DNA of 64,000 bases from Stagnihabitans tardus (GCF_009925085.1 NZ_JAABNR010000011.1:62001-126000); one strand, 5' to 3'; counted from the stretch's first letter, positions 50,947-60,913 are shown. The notes: generated by a model from the letters alone, not told the origin. Translations and numbers: made by a program.

Positions 50947-52152
50947 ATGACGAACCGTCCGCAACAATACCGCTTCCACCAGGGCGACCGGGTCCTGCCC
51001 TTTGCCGCATCGGAATATGACGCCCGCCTGGCCGATCTGCGCGAGATCATGGAGCACCATGGCGTCGAGGCCTGTGTCTTTACCTCGATGCACTCGATCG
51101 CCTATTATTCGGGCTTCCTCTATTGCTCCTTCGGCCGGCCCTACGGGCTTGTCGTCACGGCGACGGAAAGCGTGACGATCTCGGCCGGGATCGACGCGGG
51201 GCAACCCTGGCGGCGCTGCCATGGCGACAACATCACCTATACCGACTGGCAGCGCGACAATTACTGGCGCGCGGTGGCCTCGGTGACGGGCGAGGGCCGC
51301 GTCATCGGCTGCGAGGCCGATCACCTGACGCTGGTGCAGTCCGAAAAGCTGAACGCTTTCCTCAAGCCGAAGCGCGGGGTCGATATCTCCAAGGCCGTCA
51401 TGGAGCAGCGGATGCACAAATCCGCGGCCGAGCTGGAGATCATCCGCCACGGCGCGGCGGTGGCCGATGTGGGGGGCTTTGCCATCCGTGAGGCGGTCAA
51501 GGAGGGGCTGCGCGAGATCGACATCGCCATGGCTGGCCGTGACGCCATGGAGCTGGAGATCGCGAAACGCTTCCCCGATGCCGAATACCGCGACACCTGG
51601 GTCTGGTTCCAGTCCGGCATCAACACCGACGGCGCGCATAACCCGGTGACCTCGCGCAAGCTCAAGCGCGGCGATATCCTGTCCTTGAACACTTTCCCGA
51701 TGATCTCCGGCTATTACACGGCGCTGGAGCGGACGATGTTCGTGAAAGAATGCGACCCGGCCTCGCGTCGGATCTGGGATATCAACGTGGCGGCGCATGA
51801 ATACGGGATCAGCCTCCTGAAGCCTGGCGTTTCCTGCGCGGAGGTCACCGCCAAGCTGAACACCTTCTTCGAGGAACACCAGGTGCTGCAATACCGCACC
51901 TTCGGCTATGGCCATTCCTTCGGCGTCCTGTCGCATTACTATGGCCGCGAAGCGGGGCTGGAGCTGCGCGAGGATATCGACACGGTGCTGGAACCCGGCA
52001 TGGTGATCTCGATGGAGCCGATGCTGACCATCCCGGAAGGCCAGCCGGGGGCGGGGGGCTACCGCGAACATGACATCCTCTTCATCACCGAGGATGGCAA
52101 CGAGGATATCACCAAGTATCCCTATGGGCCGGAAACCAATATCGTCGGCTGA
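50947..52152 (+). CDS. Creatinase (creatine amidinohydrolase)
   Basis: A 401-residue pita-bread (M24-like) enzyme. 'YYSGFLYCSFGRPYGLVVTA', 'GQPWRRCHGDNITYTDWQRD', 'DTWVWFQSGINTDGAHNPVT' (catalytic His) and 'LQYRTFGYGHSFGVLSHYYG' and 'REHDILFITEDGNEDITKYP' match my memory of the Pseudomonas putida creatinase almost word for word, rather than a Xaa-Pro peptidase. It splits creatine into sarcosine and urea. The ATG at 50947 has GAGGT 6 bases upstream; 50935 is an alternative. Its length equals the reference (about 402). Confidence 0.92.
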   Translation: MTNRPQQYRFHQGDRVLPFAASEYDARLADLREIMEHHGVEACVFTSMHSIAYYSGFLYCSFGRPYGLVVTATESVTISAGIDAGQPWRRCHGDNITYTDWQRDNYWRAVASVTGEGRVIGCEADHLTLVQSEKLNAFLKPKRGVDISKAVMEQRMHKSAAELEIIRHGAAVADVGGFAIREAVKEGLREIDIAMAGRDAMELEIAKRFPDAEYRDTWVWFQSGINTDGAHNPVTSRKLKRGDILSLNTFPMISGYYTALERTMFVKECDPASRRIWDINVAAHEYGISLLKPGVSCAEVTAKLNTFFEEHQVLQYRTFGYGHSFGVLSHYYGREAGLELREDIDTVLEPGMVISMEPMLTIPEGQPGAGGYREHDILFITEDGNEDITKYPYGPETNIVG

Positions 52153-52160
52153 GGCCGGTG

Positions 52161-52243
52161 GCCCGGGGTGTACCCCGGGCTACGCTGCGACACCAGAGCG
52201 CTCGATTTGCAACCGCGTAGCCCGGGGTATACCCCGGGTTACA
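52161..52243. repeat. Two CCCGGGGTrTACCCCGGG palindromes after the creatinase
   Basis: GCCCGGGGTGTACCCCGGGC at 52161-52180 and a GTAG-CCCGGGGTATACCCCGGG-TTAC palindrome at 52218-52243. The second overlaps the end of the convergent EamA gene (52239). Both would form strong cruciforms or RNA hairpins and act as shared transcript ends. Confidence 0.6.
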
Positions 52244-53075
52244 ACCGCGTCAGCACCACGCCGCCGACGATCACCAAGGCCGCCAGGGCCTTGGACCGCG
52301 TCATCCGCTCGTGGAAGAAGATCCAGCCCATGACCACGGCGAAAAGGATCGAGGTCTCCCGCAGCGCCGCCACCAAAGACACCGGCGCCACCGTCGTCGC
52401 CCAGATCGAGATCGCATAGGCCACATAGCTCGCCGCCGCCGCGGTCAGGCCGGTGACCCAGGGCTTGACCTCGCGCGGCAGGAAGCCCAGGCCCTTCCAG
52501 GCCGTCACGCCGACCGAAAAGAACAGCCCATCCGCGATGAAGACCCAGGCCACATAGGCCACCGCATCGCCCGACACTTTCGCCCCATGTGCGTCGATCA
52601 TCGTGTAGATCGAGGTCGCCACCGCCGAACCCAGGGCGAAGGGGATCAGCCTCCGGTTCTCTCCGCCAAGGATCGCCCCTCCGGCCATCATCAGGATGCC
52701 AAGCCCCAGGACCATGATTCCGGCGAATTCATGCGGCGTCAGGACCTCGCCCAGGAAGGTCGCCGAGACCACCGCGATGATCAAGGGCGCCGTGCCCCGG
52801 GCGATGGGATAGACCCGGCTGAGGTCGCCGCGCTGATAGGCCAGGGTCAGGAACAGCTTGTAGAAGAAATGCGTGCAGCCCGCCGCGAAGACCCAAGGCA
52901 GCGCCTCGGTGGCCAGCATGGGACGCGAGACCGCGACCGCGATGCCGAAGGGAATCTCTCCAAGGCTCAGGATCACCGTGGCCGCCATCCGGTTGGTGCC
53001 GGATTTGATCAGCGTGTTCCACAGGGCATGGAAGAAGGCCGAGCCGAGGACGGCCAGCATGACGAAAAGGGACAT
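52239..53075 (-). CDS. EamA/DMT-family transporter
   Basis: A 278-residue protein with ten predicted membrane helices in two EamA halves ('LGSAFFHALWNTLIKSGTNR', 'PLIIAVVSATFLGEVLTPHE', 'VGVTAWKGLGFLPREVKPWV', 'VSLVAALRETSILFAVVMGW'). It is likely a metabolite exporter. The substrate is not known. The gene is convergent with the creatinase, with a palindrome at the join. Confidence 0.88.
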   Translation of the reverse strand: MSLFVMLAVLGSAFFHALWNTLIKSGTNRMAATVILSLGEIPFGIAVAVSRPMLATEALPWVFAAGCTHFFYKLFLTLAYQRGDLSRVYPIARGTAPLIIAVVSATFLGEVLTPHEFAGIMVLGLGILMMAGGAILGGENRRLIPFALGSAVATSIYTMIDAHGAKVSGDAVAYVAWVFIADGLFFSVGVTAWKGLGFLPREVKPWVTGLTAAAASYVAYAISIWATTVAPVSLVAALRETSILFAVVMGWIFFHERMTRSKALAALVIVGGVVLTRL

Positions 53076-53207
53076 TGGCGCCTCGGGCTGCGATGGGCCT
53101 TGTTACAAAACTGTCACCTCGCGGTCCAGTCTTCGACGCGTTGGACTTGGGAGCGGGGCAGGGCTGGACTTACCCAAAGAGGTTTCAGGGGCCCCGCACC
53201 GCAAGGT

Positions 53208-55115
53208 CTAAAGCTGCAAGCCCAGCCTTGTGCCCTCTTCGATGGCGCGCTTGGCGTCGATGCCCGCCGCATCGCGCGCGCCTCCGATCCTTTGCCCCAT
53301 CAGCTCGGCCACCGGCTCCTGGCCCGCGCAGATCACAAGGTCGGTCGCCGGGATGATCTCGGGCAGGCCGTCGCGCAGGATATGGAGCCCCTGCGCGTCG
53401 AAATGCAGATACTCCACCCCGCCCAGCATCCGCACCCCATGGGCCGCCAGATGCGCCCGGTGAATCCAGCCCGTGGTCTTGCCCAGGCCCCGCCCCGGCT
53501 TGCCCTTCGACCGCTGCAAGAGCCAGATCTCCCGCGCGGGGGCCTTGGGTTCAGGCGCGGTCAGACCTCCGGGCGTCGTGGCCGGATCGCCCAGGCCCCA
53601 TTCCTTGGCAAAGTCCTCGTGCCCCAAAAGGAAAGCCGCGACATCGAAGCCGATCCCGCCGGCGCCGATGATGGCGACCCTGGGGCCCAGGGCCGCGCCG
53701 TTCAGCGCCTGGGCGTAGTCCGGGCCGGGCAGGGCGGACTTGCGGGGGCGGACCCCCGTGGCGATGACCGTCTCGTCAAAGCCCGAAAGCTCGGCCTCGG
53801 TCGCCTTCGTGTTCAGTTTCAAGGTGATGTTGGGATGCGAAAGCTCGGCCTCATAGAAGGCGAGCAGGGTCAGGAACTCTTCCTTGCCGGGGATTTTCGC
53901 GGCCAGCCGCATCTGGCCGCCGATCTGGCCCAGGGCCTCGAACAGCGTGACCAGGTGGCCGCGCCGGGCCGCCGTCAGGGCGCAGGCGATGCCCGCAGCC
54001 CCCGCACCCACGACCGCGATGCGGCGGGGCGTGGCGGGGAGGGGCGCGAACTCCGCCTCGCGCCCGGCGGCGGGATTGGTCAGGCAGGTCGCGGCCTTGC
54101 CCTCGAATGTGTGGTCCAGGCAGGCCTGGTTGCAGGCGATGCAGGGGGTGATCCTTTGGCCCTTGAGGGCCTTGTTCGGCCAGTCCGGGTCGGCCAGCAG
54201 GGGCCGTGCCAGGCCGATGAGGTCGGCCTGACCGCTGGCCAGGATCGCCTCGGCCGTCTGCGGGTCGGGGATGCGGTTGACCGCGATGACCGGGGTATCG
54301 GTCAGGGCGCGCAGGCGGGCGGTCAGCGGCGCAAAGGCCGCGCGGGGGACCATCTGCCCGATGGTGGGCACCCGCGCCTCGTGCCAGCCGATCCCACTGT
54401 TGAAGATATCGACGAGGGGGGAAAGCTCGCGGGCAAGGGCGGCGGTGTCCTCCCAGGTCTGACCGCCCTCGACCAGGTCGATGAGCGAGATGCGGAAGAT
54501 GAGAAGCGCGTCACCGATGGCGGCACGGGTGGCGCTTGTGACCTCGCGGGCGAAGAGGCGGCGGTCAAGGCCCCAGCGGTCGGTGCGGCGGTTGGTCTTG
54601 GGGGCAAGGAACTGGTTGATCAGGTAACCCTCTGATCCCATGAGCTCTATTCCGTCATAGCCCGCGCGGATCGCCCGGGCGGCCGTGGCGGCGATGTCGG
54701 CGATCTGCTTGGCGATGGTCTCTTCGGTGAGCTCGGTCGGGGCGAAGGGGGAGATGGGGGACTTGAGCGCGGAGGGGGCGACGCAGGCGGGGGAGAAGGC
54801 ATAGCGGCCGGCGTGAAGGATCTGAAGGACGATCCGGGAGCCCGCCTGGTGGACCGCGGCGGTGAGGTTCTGATGGTGGGGGAGGTTCTCCTCCGTCAAC
54901 TCGGCCGCGCCCTGGAAGACCGCGCCCTCGGCGTTGGCCGAGATGCCCCCGGTGATGATCAAGGCCGCACCGCCCTGGGCGCGACGCGCGTAGAAGCGCG
55001 TCAGCGCGGGCCAATCGTGGCGCTCTTCGAGGCCGGTATGCATCGACCCCATGACAAGGCGGTTCTTCAGGGTGAAGGGGCGAAGGGGGAGGGGGGTGAA
55101 GAGATGGGGGTGCAT
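53208..55115 (-). CDS. FadH-like 2,4-dienoyl-CoA reductase / NADH:flavin oxidoreductase
   Basis: A 635-residue enzyme with an Old-Yellow-Enzyme TIM barrel ('FTLKNRLVMGSMHTGLEERH', 'RIVLQILHAGRYAFSPACVA' with the catalytic His/Tyr region). The 4Fe-4S cluster motif is 'CIACNQACLDHTFEGKAATC'. An FAD/NADPH domain pair carries 'RIAVVGAGAAGIACALTAAR' and 'VAIIGAGGIGFDVAAFLLGH'. It is closest in memory to E. coli FadH, which removes double bonds of polyunsaturated fatty acids. Other substrates of this family (trimethylamine, histamine) cannot be excluded. Confidence 0.9.
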   Translation of the reverse strand: MHPHLFTPLPLRPFTLKNRLVMGSMHTGLEERHDWPALTRFYARRAQGGAALIITGGISANAEGAVFQGAAELTEENLPHHQNLTAAVHQAGSRIVLQILHAGRYAFSPACVAPSALKSPISPFAPTELTEETIAKQIADIAATAARAIRAGYDGIELMGSEGYLINQFLAPKTNRRTDRWGLDRRLFAREVTSATRAAIGDALLIFRISLIDLVEGGQTWEDTAALARELSPLVDIFNSGIGWHEARVPTIGQMVPRAAFAPLTARLRALTDTPVIAVNRIPDPQTAEAILASGQADLIGLARPLLADPDWPNKALKGQRITPCIACNQACLDHTFEGKAATCLTNPAAGREAEFAPLPATPRRIAVVGAGAAGIACALTAARRGHLVTLFEALGQIGGQMRLAAKIPGKEEFLTLLAFYEAELSHPNITLKLNTKATEAELSGFDETVIATGVRPRKSALPGPDYAQALNGAALGPRVAIIGAGGIGFDVAAFLLGHEDFAKEWGLGDPATTPGGLTAPEPKAPAREIWLLQRSKGKPGRGLGKTTGWIHRAHLAAHGVRMLGGVEYLHFDAQGLHILRDGLPEIIPATDLVICAGQEPVAELMGQRIGGARDAAGIDAKRAIEEGTRLGLQL

Positions 55116-55477
55116 GGGGCCTCCTTTGCGGGGAGGATGGCGGAGGTGGCCCCGCAGGGAAAGCGTAACGTTGGGGCGAGGAGGCGCAGGGGGGGCGCGT
55201 TTTTTCCTGCAGCCCCCGGTTGGCTTTTGCGATGCGGCATTTATGAGTATCGTGTCGCCTCTCGTGGGAGGCGCGCCATAAAACTACCTTGAAAAACGCC
55301 TAAGTAAATTTCTCAACAATTGGAGATGCCATGCAATACGTCGATAGGTCGGCATGCCGACTGATGCCTTTTTCCAAAAATCTGGCAAGGGGGGCATGCG
55401 TAACGTTTGGCATCTCCACCCGCGTCAGGGGGCTTCGCGCCCAGCCGACCGTTGCTTTCTCCGGGGAGTGACGCGCC
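55116..55477. other. Promoter region of the cyclase locus, lower G+C
   Basis: This 362-base stretch has no gene that I can support. From about 55235 it becomes clearly richer in A+T than the flanking chromosome (runs such as AAAACTACCTTGAAAAACGC and TAAATTTCTCAACAATTGG). A GGTCGGCATGCCGACT palindrome lies at 55351-55366. It is the left border of the accessory region and probably carries the cyclase promoter. Confidence 0.5.
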
Positions 55478-56650
55478 ATGACGGATGCACAACTTTACAA
55501 CTTCGACCTGGTGCACGGTAAACACCAGAAGGACATCGTCGTCCTGGTGGTCGACCTCGTGAATTCCAGTTCCCTTAGGTCGCATGCCGATGCCACGACC
55601 TGGCGGGCACAGTACGACAACTGCATGCCGGTGATCCTTGCCGTGGTCACAAGGTACAATGGTCGCGTGGTCAAGTTCCCGGGCGACGGGTTCCCGTTCG
55701 CCTTCCCGCCCTTTGAACGTGATCCCGAAGACGATGCCCTGCGGGCCGCTGTGGCGATCCAGAGAGAACTCGATAAGCTGCGCGAAGAGCGCGAGATCGA
55801 CGCGAAGATGCAGGTCCGGGTCTCTGCCGGCATCGTCAACGCGAGCGTCGTGAACTGGAAAGTGGGCGTGGTCGAGGGGGGGAGGACTATGTCGGCGAGG
55901 AAGTCGACGCGGTCTTCCGCCTCAATTCGGTGATTGCTCCCAATGGAATCATCATCAACACGGCGATGAACGGCGACATCAAGTGGCGCTTCATGAGCCG
56001 GGAATTGGGCCTGATTTCCGACGATGCCGGCAATCTGACCAAGTTCCTGGGGCGGCTCTCCCTGAAGGGCTTGCCGCCGACCCCGGCCTATGAGGTGGGA
56101 TGGACCTCCCGGTTCTTCGGCCAACGCGGCCCAGACACAGGGCAAGCGCGACGGTTGGTGGGGCCCATGTGCCGGTGCCGTCCAACTTCACGCAAACGGG
56201 GGCTGGCTTCGCAACCCTCACCAGCTTGGCCGAGACCACCATGGTTGGCCATTGCAAGGCATTCAACGCGGCGGGGAACTCCGCCTGGATCCAGCGTCAC
56301 AACCCCGAGAAGGAGCAGATGATCTGCGTCTTCGCTAACTTCGTCCGCGGGGGACCCCTTATATTGGGGAGGTCGTCTGTTTCGTCGCCAAGCCCGGACA
56401 GCCGCACAAGAAGGCCATGCAGGTCATTCGCGGGGGCACCACGCTGCAGGGCGAAGTCCGGCAAGTGGATGGCCTCGTCAAGGTCAAGGTCGACGAATAT
56501 GCGGCACGTGAGCATGGTCCCTTCACCGTTGAAATGGGTGGGGCCAAGGTCAAGGTCGGTGACCGGGTGGAGTTCGTGCTGCACTTCGTCCACGACGGGG
56601 AAGGCACCTGGCGCCCCATCGGCAAGGACGGGCGGGTCGTGGTCTCCTGA
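55478..56650 (+). pseudogene. Class III nucleotide cyclase (PycC-like), three G-run frameshifts
   Basis: The ATG at 55478 has GGGGAG upstream. Frame 1 gives the cyclase N-terminus: 'DIVVLVVDLVNSSSLRSHAD' (metal Asp) and 'YNGRVVKFPGDGFPFAFPPF' (second Asp). Adding one G at 55876-55882 continues with 'GEDYVGEEVDAVFRLNSVIA', the class III dimer/base-binding segment. Adding one G near 56140-56142 continues into 'GGAHVPVPSNFTQTGAGFAT'. Adding one at 56349-56353 gives 'RGGTPYIGEVVCFVAKPGQP' and runs to the stop at 56650. About 390 residues result: a cyclase domain and an unknown C-terminal domain. The adjacent DUF5706-like gene suggests a Pycsar pyrimidine cyclase. The uncorrected gene would give a truncated product. 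Confidence 0.7.
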
Positions 56651-57168
56651 GGCGGAATGAGGGCTCCTCTCCGCGGGGTTTCGCGGGGAGGACGCCAGGC
56701 CTGGATCTGCAGGTAATCGACCAGGGCAGTGAGGGCGAGGCCCAAGAGCAGGAAATGGATGGCGCGTCCGACCAGCTCGTGCGTGGTCTTGGCAAAGCCC
56801 GCGCAGGCGTGGATCGCGGCGAGGAGGTCCGTCGTGGGGACTAGAAAACCCTGGGCTGCCATGGCCTTGCGGTAGTCATCGAGGGTCCTGTCCAGGATGT
56901 GTCCGAAATAGATGAAGCCGGCCGGACCCCCGGAGCGGGGGGCCACGACCATCAGGCAGCAAAAGAGGGCTGCCAGGAGGGCGAAGCCGGGGGCAATGAG
57001 GGCCGGGGTCAGGTAGCTGGCCCTTCCGCTGCCCATGAGGGCCGCGCCGACCGAGAGGAGGGCCAGGCAGACGACGGCGGCGGCCTTGGTTTCGGCGGTC
57101 TTGATCCAGTCGAGCTGGAGTTGGAGGAGCCATTCCAGGTGTTCGTGGGGGTCTCGGGTCGGGGGCAT
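56359..57168 (-). CDS. DUF5706/PycTM-like membrane effector of a Pycsar-type system
   Basis: From the ATG at 57168 the product starts 'MPPTRDPHEHLEWLLQLQLD'. 'WIKTAETKAAAVVCLALLSV' joins an N-terminal amphipathic helix to membrane helix 1, 'LIAPGFALLAALFCCLMVVA' is helix 2, and 'GGPAGFIYFGHILDRTLDDY' and 'IHACAGFAKTTHELVGRAIH' lead to a third helix 'FLLLGLALTALVDYLQ'. This is the layout I know for DUF5706, the PycTM effector of Pycsar antiphage defence. The first about 175 residues are family-like. The remaining about 95 are Pro/Thr/Ser-rich and antisense to the cyclase C-terminus, so the true stop may have been lost. Confidence 0.7.
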   Translation of the reverse strand: MPPTRDPHEHLEWLLQLQLDWIKTAETKAAAVVCLALLSVGAALMGSGRASYLTPALIAPGFALLAALFCCLMVVAPRSGGPAGFIYFGHILDRTLDDYRKAMAAQGFLVPTTDLLAAIHACAGFAKTTHELVGRAIHFLLLGLALTALVDYLQIQAWRPPRETPRRGALIPPQETTTRPSLPMGRQVPSPSWTKCSTNSTRSPTLTLAPPISTVKGPCSRAAYSSTLTLTRPSTCRTSPCSVVPPRMTCMAFLCGCPGLATKQTTSPI

Positions 57169-57322
57169 GGCGGGCCTGTCTGAGGGTTGCTCGGCGGAGT
57201 CAGGGGCTCTTGCACGTGTGCAAGAGGGGGCAAGGCTCGGATAATACACGGTTTTCGTTTTTTTGTTAGGGTTTTGTTAAGGGCTTGCGCGGGTGGCGTG
57301 AGGACCGATTTGAGGCGCGATG

Positions 57323-57346
57323 CGCCCGCGAAAGCTTTCGCGGGCG
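57323..57346. repeat. Perfect 24-base palindrome, copy 1
   Basis: CGCCCGCGAAAG / CTTTCGCGGGCG. Identical copy at 57527-57550, 204 bases downstream, within a longer direct repeat. Confidence 0.85.
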
Positions 57347-57465
57347 GGGCGGTGGGCGTGGGTGGGGTGGGCCGTGGGGTGCTCGGGTGGGGGATAGCGT
57401 AGCCCCGTAGCCCGGGGGGCACCCCGGGGGTGGGTGGAGCGGTTGCGGTTTTTGGGGTTCGGACC

Positions 57466-57518
57466 GACCCCATGGCCCTTGGGCCATGGGGTCAAATCGG
57501 TCCAGTGGACCGATTTGA
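57466..57518. repeat. Two overlapping perfect hairpins
   Basis: GACCCCATGGCCC-TT-GGGCCATGGGGTC (57466-57493) is followed, sharing two bases, by TCAAATCGGTCCA-G-TGGACCGATTTGA (57492-57518). Both have 13-base perfect arms. Confidence 0.85.
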
Positions 57519-57526
57519 GGTCCGAA

Positions 57527-57550
57527 CGCCCGCGAAAGCTTTCGCGGGCG
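57527..57550. repeat. Perfect 24-base palindrome, copy 2
   Basis: Same sequence as 57323-57346. Confidence 0.85.
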
Positions 57551-58044
57551 GGGCGGTGGGCGCGGGTGGGGTGGGCCGTGGGGTGATCGGGTGGGGGGTA
57601 GCGTAGCCCGGGGCCGTGGCCTCGGGGTTGGGTAGAGCGGTTGCGCTCGTCTGGTCGAGGTCCCGGGTCAAGCCCGGGACGGTGGGGGGAGAGGTTTGGG
57701 GTTTTGTGGTAGTTTGGCGTCGGTCGGGCGGTTAAACCCGGGGCCACTGGCCCCGGGCTACGAGGTGCGCTTTGTGCGTGAGCGGGAGGGTGAGTTCCAG
57801 CTTCCAGATTAGACCCGATGAAGAACTAGTCGATCGCGCTGCCCATGGGTGAGCCCTATTACTCGATCCCCCTGGATTTGCGATAGGACGCGTGATTTCT
57901 CGCACTATGCCTAGTTGAATTGGCGGGCGCTGCAGGGCGGTTGCGGTGTTTGAATTCACGCACAACTATCTCGGTGAGTAGTGGCCGCGCGAGCGCGCGC
58001 AGTATTGACACATCTGGTAGCTCGCAGTGAATTCAACTGTTCGC

Positions 58045-59067
58045 TTAGCCGGGTAGATTGTCAATAACCCAAGAAGTCAGCGCTGCAAGCTTCTTTCCGA
58101 TTGATCCAATCGAGTCAGAAGCTTTGTCGATGCTCTCCAATGCCTTCCGTTTGCTCTCAAGTCGCTCCAAGATAGTGTTCTTGTTGGATCCCGCCATTTC
58201 GACTGGAAGCGCATCTAGCGCTTCCTGCTGCAAGAGCGTGTTTACCTTCGCAAGTTGAGCAAGGAACTCAACTCTGGGGTCATTCGTGGACATATCGCTA
58301 GCTACGATATCAAACGATGAGAGGCGATTGAATCTGTTGTCGCCACATGTGCAAGGTACGCGGGCGCAGATTGGGCAGCCTCTCAAGTATCTGCGTTGAA
58401 ACGCTTCTGTAGGACTGAATGTTGGTCTGCCCTCTGAGCTAAGGCGCCAAACAGCCAAAATCCATGCGAGAAGCGACAGAACATGATCGGTCAGTGCCTC
58501 TCGGGAAGCATCGTTATCCTTTTTGCACATTTCGTGAGAAAGGCGCCCCAAGCAACGCAGAACATCGGTAAAGATTGAGTCCCTGTTATACTGGTGCCTC
58601 GTGTCATTTCTGCTGTAAATTCGAGCTAGCATTTCGGAAACTTGGTCAAGCGTCGGGGGCTCTGAAATATAAGGGATTCGTCCCGACTTTCCTGTGTGGG
58701 CTCCACTAAGAATTGAGTTGATAATCGCATTGCCCCTGGAAATTCGCTCTTCCCTTGCTCGCCAAATTGGTACCTCTCGCGGTGCGCCGCCGCTTGGCTT
58801 GCAGATGCACACGGGCTCGAGGCAGCGATAGCATTGATTTGGGTAACGCAGCAGAATTTCTTGCCAGAAACTTTTGCGAGCCTTGGAGAAAATCGCAATT
58901 GACCACGCCACAATCTCTACAAACGGGTCATCGTGCACCGTTCCTGCAAGGTGGTTTGTTACCACCACCCCAGTATTGGCCGAAATCCGGTTGACCATGA
59001 ACTGAACAGGAATATCTGCATTCGGGTAAATGCTAGCGAGTTGGCGTTGCATTTCATCGAGGTTCAT
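58045..59067 (-). CDS. Unknown two-module protein with CxxC..CxC knuckles, lower G+C
   Basis: A 340-residue protein; GGGAGA lies 8 bases before the ATG. Two related modules are visible. Residues about 1-95 end 'ILLRYPNQCYRCLEPVCICK'. Residues about 130-245 end 'AFQRRYLRGCPICARVPCTC'. Each is mostly helical with an Asp/Trp-containing helix before the Cys knuckle ('DPFVEIVAWSIAIFSKARKS' and 'DHVLSLLAWILAVWRLSSEG'), a pattern that reminds me of MazG-like pyrophosphohydrolase-fold proteins. The last 90 residues form a likely coiled coil ('ILERLESKRKALESIDKASD'). There is no signal peptide. The DNA is about 42% G+C in 58561-58620, so it was acquired. No family name can be given. Confidence 0.75.
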   Translation of the reverse strand: MNLDEMQRQLASIYPNADIPVQFMVNRISANTGVVVTNHLAGTVHDDPFVEIVAWSIAIFSKARKSFWQEILLRYPNQCYRCLEPVCICKPSGGAPREVPIWRAREERISRGNAIINSILSGAHTGKSGRIPYISEPPTLDQVSEMLARIYSRNDTRHQYNRDSIFTDVLRCLGRLSHEMCKKDNDASREALTDHVLSLLAWILAVWRLSSEGRPTFSPTEAFQRRYLRGCPICARVPCTCGDNRFNRLSSFDIVASDMSTNDPRVEFLAQLAKVNTLLQQEALDALPVEMAGSNKNTILERLESKRKALESIDKASDSIGSIGKKLAALTSWVIDNLPG

Positions 59068-59113
59068 AGTTGTTTTCTCCCAATTGAAGTTAGCGCCAAG
59101 GCCGCCTTACCCC

Positions 59114-60913
<1,800 letters not shown>

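Larger units (their letters stand above)
57169..58044. other. Palindrome-rich intergenic region of the accessory island
   Basis: No gene is supported in these 876 bases. They hold two roughly 130-base near-copies (57303-57451 and 57509-57650), each with a perfect 24-base palindrome centred on CGCGAAAGCTTTCGCG (57323-57346, 57527-57550). Between them are a 13-base-pair hairpin GACCCCATGGCCC..GGGCCATGGGGTC (57466-57493) and the perfect 13-base-arm palindrome at 57492-57518 (TCAAATCGGTCCA arm). GTAGCCCGGGG-type repeats lie at 57408, 57603 and 57738. From 57780 the base composition drops towards that of the following gene. Confidence 0.7.

Noticed and set aside
55313-55585. 90-codon minus-strand frame overlapping the cyclase start
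   Set aside because: No ribosome site, no hydrophobic or domain pattern, and it opposes the conserved cyclase N-terminus.
57732-57965. 77-codon minus-strand frame in the palindromic region
   Set aside because: No ribosome site, and its sequence partly derives from a repeat; composition is not protein-like.
55116-59113. A full integrative element with integrase and attachment sites
   Set aside because: No integrase, no tRNA target and no matching direct repeats at the borders could be seen, so only an accessory island is claimed.
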